NCBI GenBank assembly: GCA_017429525.1
Contig: JAFROT010000046.1
Coordinates: forward strand, 1 to 64,000
Length of the DNA: 64,000 nucleotides
Reading direction: 5' to 3'
Origin: Bacteroidaceae bacterium
Lineage (GTDB): Bacteria > Bacteroidota > Bacteroidia > Bacteroidales > Bacteroidaceae
Shown piece after piece: positions 54,674-61,397 of this stretch. Each line of letters begins with the position of its first letter. Within the stretch, counting starts at the first letter, position 1. Made by a program: the position numbers and the translations under genes. The notes under the pieces were generated by a model that saw nothing but the letters and a program-made list of their open reading frames with translations, was not told where the DNA came from and made no database searches.

Positions 54674-55456
54674 TTAGAATAGGAATAGTCCTAAGTTCGT
54701 GTTGCGTTTCTTCTGCGTCAGCTCGTTCTGCATACGTTCCACGGCAACGCGGAAGAAGAACGAGATGAGGTATTCGTCGGTGCCTTCGCCGCGGATCTGT
54801 CGGAGAGCGTCGATGTAAGCATCCCGCTCTTTGATGTCGATGATGACCATCGGGTGTCCGGCGTGCATGAGAATCCAGTTGGAAAGGAGGCGGCCTGTGC
54901 GGCCATTGCCGTCGCGGAAAGGGTGAAGGTACTCGAAGAAGCCGTGAAAGCGAGCTGCCACAATCATGGGATGGATGTCGCGCTGTAAAGCTTCGGCAGT
55001 GGATGTCAGCAGCGACGGCACACGCGCCACCAGCGTCTCGTGGTCGCCGAAGATGGTGTCACCGGCAGCCATATCCTCTGTGGTGTAGGCGCCAGCGACG
55101 GCTCCCGGCGCACGGAAAGCGAGGGTGTTCTCTGTCACAAGGCGGTTCGTCTCGCGCAACAAGGTCTCGTCGAAAGGGGCGTTCAGATGCGACACCACGT
55201 AGCGGAAGGCGCGGAAGTGGTCTGCCATCTCGGCGCACTCCAGCAGCGAATGTCCCACCGGCACCATCGCCAGTCCCTGTTCTTTCAGGATGCGGGTGTC
55301 GTCGACGGTAAACGAATTGCCCTCAATGGCGCACGAATGGCAGGAGAAAAGGATCTCATGCCAGTCCATGTAGTCCTCCGGCGCCATTTTGGCCTTGATG
55401 TGCGACTCATATTCGTGTCGCACCTCCTCGTATTGTGTGATTTCCTGTTCGAACAT
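54674..55456 (-). CDS. Fic-family protein (predicted AMP-transferase) with N-terminal inhibitory motif
   Basis: A 260-residue cytoplasmic protein. The Fic core motif HPFRDGNGRTGRLLSN starts at His about 178, complete with the Asn and both Arg residues needed to bind ATP. Fic enzymes transfer AMP or other phosphate-containing groups to target proteins. The inhibitory alpha-helix motif [S/T]xxxE[G/N] is present near the N-terminus as Ser 41-CAI-Glu 45-Gly 46 (SCAIEGN), so this is a self-inhibited class II type. No separate antitoxin gene is adjacent. The frame is open to 55486, but the promoter elements (TATCTTTG at 55491-55484) cover that start, so the ATG at 55456 is correct. Confidence 0.9.
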   Translation of the reverse strand: MFEQEITQYEEVRHEYESHIKAKMAPEDYMDWHEILFSCHSCAIEGNSFTVDDTRILKEQGLAMVPVGHSLLECAEMADHFRAFRYVVSHLNAPFDETLLRETNRLVTENTLAFRAPGAVAGAYTTEDMAAGDTIFGDHETLVARVPSLLTSTAEALQRDIHPMIVAARFHGFFEYLHPFRDGNGRTGRLLSNWILMHAGHPMVIIDIKERDAYIDALRQIRGEGTDEYLISFFFRVAVERMQNELTQKKRNTNLGLFLF

Positions 55457-55483
55457 ATCTTCGTGGTAATGCTTTTGCCGCCA

Positions 55484-55515
55484 CAAAGATAGCGCGTATT
55501 CTTCGTTTTGCCAAA
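55484..55515 (-). promoter_or_regulatory. Promoter of the Fic gene
   Basis: On the minus strand TTTG (55515-55512), exactly 20 bp, then TATCTTTG (55491-55484), a perfect match to the Bacteroidetes promoter pattern. It decides the start codon of the Fic gene. Confidence 0.75.
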
Positions 55516-55556
55516 ATAAAGTTCACAAAAAAAGTTATAATCGTTGAAAGGGGGTG

Positions 55557-58049
55557 TTACATGAGTAGTCGCCAGTCTGCTTTCTCGCTGAAAATGTCGA
55601 AAGTAATCAGTTCGGGCAGCAGCTTGGTCAGGGGTAGGCGGGGATGGCGTGTGACGCGCTCCTCGTCATACATCCGCACGACGGTATTCCCTAACTCACT
55701 CTCTGCTGGAATGGTCATGTCGTGGCAGTTCATCATGACGTACCACTCCTCTGTGAAGGTGCTAAAGTCCATCAGTCCGACCGACGTGTGAAAGGCGGCG
55801 TGCATGACCTCCGTGAATCCTCGCTCGTGGCTGAAGTCGTAATGTATGCTGATGTAGGGGCGTAAGCTAATCATGTTGTAGTCCTTTCTCGTTCGACTGA
55901 ATACGGCATATTTACCATCAAGGATCCCGTCGAAGCTGAGCAGCCGGAGGCTGTCGAGGTCAATGAGCATCTCGCCTGTGATGACGGGATAACGCCAATT
56001 GGGTTTGCGGTCGAAGATGATGCGGACGTAATGGCGACCCTGACGATCGCGTAATGGAACCAGGCTAAGGTCGTAGTGACGTTTGTAGTGCTGTTCGCGA
56101 CCCGTACCAAGTAAGGGAACGAACGGCTTTCTGAAATCCCCTTTCTTTTTCGTCATCTTGTCGTAGCTCTTCATGGTTGTCTCGCGTATTTGTTCCCGCA
56201 GTTTTCTTGCTGTTTCACTGTTGATGTGATTCGGGTTCAGGATGTCCATCAACATGGAATCCGTCTTTTCCGGGGCATATTGCATGAGGGCTTCATCAGA
56301 TATTGTGTCGTTGTGAAGCGCTACGAAGTGATGTCCATGCACGACCGTCGGTTGTGTGATCTGCAGGGCCGAGGAGACATTGAGAATGGCTTCCGTCATG
56401 ATTGTGTCATGCTCTATCTTACGCAGACGCCTGAAAAAGAAGGGGGCGCGTTCGTGTTCATGGGCTTGTCGTTCCGCCATGAGCTTTTCGCTCAATCGCG
56501 CCAAAAGTGTGCTGATGGTGATATCGAATGGCATCAGGTCCTTCTTCAACGGGCTAAGGTACACAATGCGGCTTAGGTGGGCTACGGGCAGTCGCCTTTC
56601 CTCGTAGCCGTAGGCGTGGAAGCGTAAGGTGTCCGTCACTCCCATTTTCATGTAGAAGAATCCCTGGAGGTTGCTCATGGTGTGCCGGTTGTTGCTCAAG
56701 GCTGTCACTCTGGCAAAAGGAATGGGCTTGCGGGCGACGGAATCATAGATTAGGATGCCACTGATGCGGCTGAGGGCGATGCTGTCCCTGCGACGTTGTT
56801 CTCGTTTTGCTCTTTGTTCTGCTGCCAAGTGTTTCTCAGCTTCTACATCAGGTATAGAGGAATCATAAAAATCTGCCTTACCTTGCTGCTTGAGGCTGAA
56901 GAGTGCATCCTCATCAGCAGTACGCATCACCGTCTCATGCTCTTGCCAGAAGTCTTGGTTGAATCCCGCACTGTCGAGGGCAGCCCAGAAGTTGTCCCTA
57001 TCTATTTGCACTCCATCTGGCAGGTCGACAGCGCCTACATTGACCATCGTGTAGCGCTCATCCAGCTTGCTCATCCTGTTGCGGGCGAATAAATGTGCTA
57101 CTTCGGTGAATCCATGATCATGGTGGTAGTCTATGTGGAATCGGGGTTGGATTGTTTCCAGAGCACGATATTGGTCAACGTTAAGAAGGAATCTGATGTT
57201 GTTGATGATACCATCGAAGGAGATTGGCTCTAACGTATTGACATCCAATAGCAGTGTTCCTGTGATGATGGGTTCCTTGACATCGTCCCATCGACGGAAG
57301 GTGATGCGTCTGAGATGGCGACCGCTCTCGTCATTTACGGTGGTGTAGGTGATGTGATAGTATTTCTCATAGTATTTCTTCGAAGCACGTCTGTGCAGGG
57401 GGGTGATGAAGTTGTTGCTGCTGAGCAACTTTATCTCGTCGCCGTGCATCATGACGCCCAACTGAAACCATTGGTAGCCAGACCCGTAGAGATTTGCCGG
57501 AACCCAGCCGCTGCGATAGCCTGTCAGCGCGACGGGTTGGCGCAGGTTGACGGCAGATTGACCCTGGATGAAAGCCTCTGTCATCTGTGCTTTGTGCCCT
57601 GCCCATGTGGCCGAGTCCGAAAAGAAGTCGTTACGAATGCGCAAGAAGAACGTGGAAGAGGCTGTCCTGTGCTTCTTATATTCTGCATAGAGTTTTTTGG
57701 AAGCACGCACCAGAAGCGGCTGAATCGGCGTCACCGTCACTTCGCGCAACTGGTGTTCCGTCGCCTTGAGGCGAACGGTCTGTGGCAAATCGGCAGCCAT
57801 AATATACGCGGAGGTATAGCCGATATAGCTGATCTTGAACGTCTCGTCGGGGGACGCATTGATGCTGAAAGTGCCCTGGTAGTTAGTCACCGCACCCCGT
57901 CCTTCACCCACATAGACTTGGGCGAAGGGCAGAGGCTCATTGGTCGCGGCATCTACGACGCGTGCGGTGTAAGTTTGTTGTGCAAAGGCGTCTACGGCAC
58001 AGACCAGAGCCAAGAGAATGAGCAGAAGAGCATTGGCGAAGCGTGTCAT
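55557..58049 (-). CDS. Exported protein with two CarboxypepD_reg-like modules (internal duplication)
   Basis: An 830-residue protein with a signal peptide (about 1-24, ending DAFAQQ). It is built of two related halves. The first begins with a CarboxypepD_reg-like domain (YTARVVDAATNEPLPFAQVY, about 26-105). The second begins with a shorter version (GILIYDSVARKPIPFARVTA, about 435). Each continues with a similar segment: EPIITGTLLLDVNTLEPISF with DYHHDHGFTEV in the first, and YPVITGEMLIDLDSLRLLSF with HYDFSHERGFTEV in the second. Bacteroidetes proteins with this plan are usually outer-membrane-associated and unassigned; the name DUF5686 has been used for some, but I cannot confirm it here. It precedes the Fic gene and follows the DUF4153 gene. 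Confidence 0.78.
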   Translation of the reverse strand: MTRFANALLLILLALVCAVDAFAQQTYTARVVDAATNEPLPFAQVYVGEGRGAVTNYQGTFSINASPDETFKISYIGYTSAYIMAADLPQTVRLKATEHQLREVTVTPIQPLLVRASKKLYAEYKKHRTASSTFFLRIRNDFFSDSATWAGHKAQMTEAFIQGQSAVNLRQPVALTGYRSGWVPANLYGSGYQWFQLGVMMHGDEIKLLSSNNFITPLHRRASKKYYEKYYHITYTTVNDESGRHLRRITFRRWDDVKEPIITGTLLLDVNTLEPISFDGIINNIRFLLNVDQYRALETIQPRFHIDYHHDHGFTEVAHLFARNRMSKLDERYTMVNVGAVDLPDGVQIDRDNFWAALDSAGFNQDFWQEHETVMRTADEDALFSLKQQGKADFYDSSIPDVEAEKHLAAEQRAKREQRRRDSIALSRISGILIYDSVARKPIPFARVTALSNNRHTMSNLQGFFYMKMGVTDTLRFHAYGYEERRLPVAHLSRIVYLSPLKKDLMPFDITISTLLARLSEKLMAERQAHEHERAPFFFRRLRKIEHDTIMTEAILNVSSALQITQPTVVHGHHFVALHNDTISDEALMQYAPEKTDSMLMDILNPNHINSETARKLREQIRETTMKSYDKMTKKKGDFRKPFVPLLGTGREQHYKRHYDLSLVPLRDRQGRHYVRIIFDRKPNWRYPVITGEMLIDLDSLRLLSFDGILDGKYAVFSRTRKDYNMISLRPYISIHYDFSHERGFTEVMHAAFHTSVGLMDFSTFTEEWYVMMNCHDMTIPAESELGNTVVRMYDEERVTRHPRLPLTKLLPELITFDIFSEKADWRLLM

Positions 58050-58108
58050 AGGCTCGTCTTAACGTACGCTCCAGTGGCTGATTATATGTGTTTAGGTGTG
58101 TTCTATTA

Positions 58109-59833
58109 TTATTCTGTTGCTCCTCTCGTTATCAGGTAACCGCTGAGGTTTAACTCGGCTGATGGGATGCGGCCGCCTTCGTCGCTTGTCTTGCCTTCAT
58201 AGAGGAAGAATCGCTGGAGTAAGAAACGGTTGTCGGAGGATTTTGTGGGCAGAGCCACCAGGTCGTCCATCTGCTTGTCCAGCGCTCTCAGTGCGCGGAG
58301 GCTGACGATGATGGTGTCCGAGACCTCATCATTCGTGACTGGCACTTCGATGGTGTCTTGTTGGAGGTCGATAGGATAGTTCTGACATTCCACGCCAAGG
58401 TGCAGCTCTGTATAGCCCTCAGGAATCTGAATGTGCTTGATCTGCACAAATCCATTGTAATCCGGGGTTGCTATATCTCTGGTTTTGATGCCGTCAATAT
58501 ACTGTTTGAAGGGAATTGGCGCAGCCTTCTGTGTAGTCAGTGGTTCGATGGTTGCGCTGCTGAAAGTCTGCTCGAGATACTTCAGCTTAGAGCTGATACG
58601 TGAAGCCTCTTGCGCGGGCAGCGATTTCATGATGGCATCGAAGCGTGCGGCGTCGACTGGCAGTGTCGTAGCGCCAGCCTGTGTAAGCGCGCGTTCCACT
58701 TCTTTCAGGAGCGTGCGTCGCGTGAGGCTTGTGTAGTTCAGCGGCAGCGCTGACGTCAGCAGAAAGAGGGCTGCAAAGGAGATGGGAATCCAGTGGATGC
58801 GGCGGGCGCGAGTGAAGAAGAGGCCGAGGCAGACGATGTAGAACCAGGCGTTCAGTGTGGCGAGGTAGAGGCGGGCGATGGTGATGCCGTAGTCGGAGAA
58901 ACGGCGGACGATGCCTACGGTCATGAGCAGCAGCAGAGGTGTCAGGATGAGCGGCAGCCAACGTGCTACGCTGTGGTCGGAGGGGCGGTCGTCGGCATGG
59001 CGGGTGGGGTAGAGACCGAACTCGATGGCGATGAGTCCCACCATCGAGGCGATGACGAGCCACGACACCTGACCGTTCGGCAATTCCCAGCTCACGAGAA
59101 TCTTTATGGCGTAGTTGAAAAGCACGATGATATACAGCAGCTCCAGCGGCAGGAAGAGATAGCGGAACACGCCAGCGAGGAAACCAGAGCGCAACGGTTC
59201 GCGGTCATGTTTCTCCTCGCCGCCTGGGATGCGTCCCAAGAAAAGCAATGCCGGCAGGTAGCCTGCGACGAGCACACCTGTGATGCTATACCATTTCCAC
59301 CCCAGATTGATGCTGAACAGCCAGTTCAATGATGTCAGCAGTAAGCTCAGTCCGCCCCAGAGTATCAGCCCGATAGCTACGCAGATGACTCCGCTTGCGA
59401 TGACGCGCAACGCAAAGTTCCACGATGGTATGTCGTTGCGTTCGCGGTTAAACGACAAGAAGAAGACGGTCAGTGTCAGCGCCAGGACGGCAGAGGCGTG
59501 CATCAGGAACGTCTCGTAGCCGCGACCTCCCTGTCCGAAGTTGATGTGGTAGAGGTAGATGGCATCAACGAGGAGGATGAGGTAGGCAGTGATGTGAATC
59601 CACAAATCTTTGCGCGACCACTGATGCTCCTCGCTCCATAGCTTCAATGACAACGAGAGCGCAAAGCCCACCGAGAGGAAGTAGACGATGGCGCCTACGA
59701 GTTGGTCGGTCTTAGGTTCGGATAGAATGACGAAGATGCCATACGCCGCGAGCGCTGTCGCAAAAGCCGCTGGGGCGGGGAAACGCTGGAAGCAGGAGCG
59801 TGCTGCACGGGAAATGATACCAGTTAAATCCAT
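58109..59833 (-). CDS. DUF4153-family integral membrane protein
   Basis: A 574-residue protein. The first about 365 residues hold roughly ten to twelve membrane helices (ALAAYGIFVILSEP, IVYFLSVGFALSLSL, VIASGVICVAIGLILWGGLSLL, LPLILTPLLLLMTVGIVRR and others). A soluble tail of about 200 residues contains the conserved-looking DYNGFVQIKHIQIPEGYTEL. The layout and segment order match DUF4153, a family of unknown function common in Bacteroidetes. A GATTGACG inverted repeat lies just upstream (59899-59967) and may be regulatory. Confidence 0.85.
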   Translation of the reverse strand: MDLTGIISRAARSCFQRFPAPAAFATALAAYGIFVILSEPKTDQLVGAIVYFLSVGFALSLSLKLWSEEHQWSRKDLWIHITAYLILLVDAIYLYHINFGQGGRGYETFLMHASAVLALTLTVFFLSFNRERNDIPSWNFALRVIASGVICVAIGLILWGGLSLLLTSLNWLFSINLGWKWYSITGVLVAGYLPALLFLGRIPGGEEKHDREPLRSGFLAGVFRYLFLPLELLYIIVLFNYAIKILVSWELPNGQVSWLVIASMVGLIAIEFGLYPTRHADDRPSDHSVARWLPLILTPLLLLMTVGIVRRFSDYGITIARLYLATLNAWFYIVCLGLFFTRARRIHWIPISFAALFLLTSALPLNYTSLTRRTLLKEVERALTQAGATTLPVDAARFDAIMKSLPAQEASRISSKLKYLEQTFSSATIEPLTTQKAAPIPFKQYIDGIKTRDIATPDYNGFVQIKHIQIPEGYTELHLGVECQNYPIDLQQDTIEVPVTNDEVSDTIIVSLRALRALDKQMDDLVALPTKSSDNRFLLQRFFLYEGKTSDEGGRIPSAELNLSGYLITRGATE

Positions 59834-59898
59834 AAGGCAGACGTGAATAAGTTGACGCCAATAGGCGATAATATTTTATTTTCGAAGATTGACGATCA

Positions 59899-59967
59899 GA
59901 TTGACGCGGATTGACGTCTAAATCTCAGGTGATGAGATATTTTATTCGACGTCAATCGACGTCAATC
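59899..59967. repeat. GATTGACG/CGTCAATC inverted repeat
   Basis: GATTGACGCGGATTGACGTC (59899-59918) faces GACGTCAATCGACGTCAATC (59948-59967), with two mismatches over 20 bp and a 29-nt loop. It lies 66-134 bp before the DUF4153 start codon. Confidence 0.7.
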
Positions 59968-59969
59968 TT

Positions 59970-60023
59970 CATTGTCCATTGTCCATTATCCATTATCCAT
60001 TATCCATTGTCCATTATCCATTT
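59970..60023. repeat. ATTGTCCATTATCC tandem repeat region
   Basis: cattgtcc and cattatcc alternate about seven times in a 7-8-bp period. This is the complement-orientation relative of the array at 1249-1411. It lies directly after the prfA stop. Confidence 0.85.
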
Positions 60024-60031
60024 TCAACTTT

Positions 60032-61147
60032 CTAAAGCGCGCTTTCCTTCAGGCGTTCGGCGTTCTCGGCTACCGTGAGGCGGTCGATGCACTCCTGGAT
60101 GTCGCCGTCCATGAAGGCGGCGAGGTTGTAGATGGTGTAGCCGATGCGGTGGTCGGTGATGCGTCCTTGCGGGTAGTTGTAAGTGCGGATTTTGGCTGAA
60201 CGGTCGCCGGTGGAGACCATCGTCTTGCGGCGGGCGGCTATGTCGTCGATGTATTTCTGGTGCTCCTTGTCGTAGATGAACGTGCGGAGGCGTGCGAGGG
60301 CGCGTTCCTTATTCTTGGGCTGGTCGCGCGTCTCGGTGCATTCGATGAGGATCTCCTCGGTCTCGCCCGTGTTGGGGTTGGTCCACATATAGCGTGCGCG
60401 TACGCCCGATTCCACTTTATTCACGTTCTGTCCGCCAGCGCCCTGACTGCGGAAGGTGTCCCACTTGATGGCGCCTTCGTTGATCTCGACGTCGAACTCC
60501 TCAGCCTCGGGCAGTACGGCGACGGTGGCGGCGGAGGTGTGGACGCGGCCCTGCGTCTCGGTGACTGGCACGCGCTGCACGCGGTGAACGCCGCTCTCGT
60601 ATTTCAGCGTGCCATAGACCTTCTCGCCCGTGACCGAGAAGATGATCTCCTTGTAGCCTCCGGCAGCACCTTCGGTGAAGCTCGATACAGCAATCTTCCA
60701 ACCTTTCGTCTCGCAGTACTTGGAGTACATGCGGAAGAGGTCGCCGGCGAAGAGCGCTGCCTCGTCGCCGCCCGTGCCGCCACGAATTTCCATGATGACG
60801 TTCTTGTCGTCCTCGGGGTCGGCGGGGATGAGCAGCAGTTTGATTTCCTCTTCGAGCTCGGGAATGTGCTCCTGTGCGGCAGCGAGTTCTTCGCGAGCCA
60901 TCTCGCGCATCTCGGCATCGTCCTCGGCGGCGAGCATCTCCTTAGCCTCGTCGATGGTCGTAAGCGTCTGAACGTATTCGGCGCGCTTCTTGACGATGGC
61001 GCCCAGGTCCTTGTATTCCTTTGTCAGCTTGACGTAGCGGCGCTGGTCGGCGATGACGGCCGGGTCAGTGATGAGCGTGCCCACCTCCTCGTACCTCAAG
61101 ACGAGGCCTTCCAGCCTGTCTAACAGTTGATTATTCTCATTAGCCAT
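60032..61147 (-). CDS. prfA: Peptide chain release factor 1
   Basis: A 371-residue cytoplasmic factor that ends translation at UAA and UAG codons. The stop-codon recognition loop is PVT at 194-196 in RVPVTETQG (PxT type of RF1), and the peptidyl-hydrolysis motif GGQ is at 238-240 in GAGGQNVNKVESG. Coiled N-terminal domain, central and C-terminal parts are of normal length. The promoter is TATCTTTG on the minus strand at 61178-61171. The 3' end runs into a tandem repeat. Confidence 0.97.
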   Translation of the reverse strand: MANENNQLLDRLEGLVLRYEEVGTLITDPAVIADQRRYVKLTKEYKDLGAIVKKRAEYVQTLTTIDEAKEMLAAEDDAEMREMAREELAAAQEHIPELEEEIKLLLIPADPEDDKNVIMEIRGGTGGDEAALFAGDLFRMYSKYCETKGWKIAVSSFTEGAAGGYKEIIFSVTGEKVYGTLKYESGVHRVQRVPVTETQGRVHTSAATVAVLPEAEEFDVEINEGAIKWDTFRSQGAGGQNVNKVESGVRARYMWTNPNTGETEEILIECTETRDQPKNKERALARLRTFIYDKEHQKYIDDIAARRKTMVSTGDRSAKIRTYNYPQGRITDHRIGYTIYNLAAFMDGDIQECIDRLTVAENAERLKESAL

Positions 61148-61170
61148 GGTGATAAATCTTTATTTCGCTG

Positions 61171-61178
61171 CAAAGATA
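61171..61178 (-). promoter_or_regulatory. -7 element of prfA
   Basis: TATCTTTG on the minus strand, 24 bp before the prfA start codon, a full TAnnTTTG match. Confidence 0.55.
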
Positions 61179-61312
61179 GGAAATATAACGTTAAGGTTGA
61201 CGAAAACGGGTGTTTTTTTTTGATTACGTGGGAAAAACGCGAAGATGAACAATAGTCAATGAGACATGAAAGGTGGTAAATGGTAGATACTTCATTATTT
61301 TTGTTCCGAAAA

Positions 61313-61344
61313 TTTGGCAATCTCGGGAATGATTACTAAATTTG
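61313..61344 (+). promoter_or_regulatory. Promoter of the BspA-like gene
   Basis: TTTG (61313-61316), exactly 20 bp, then TAAATTTG (61337-61344). Both Bacteroidetes promoter elements match at the right spacing, 53 bp before the ATG. Confidence 0.75.
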
Positions 61345-61397
61345 CAGTCGAAAACAAGAGTTTTAATAAACCTAATAACCACTAAACCTAGTATATT

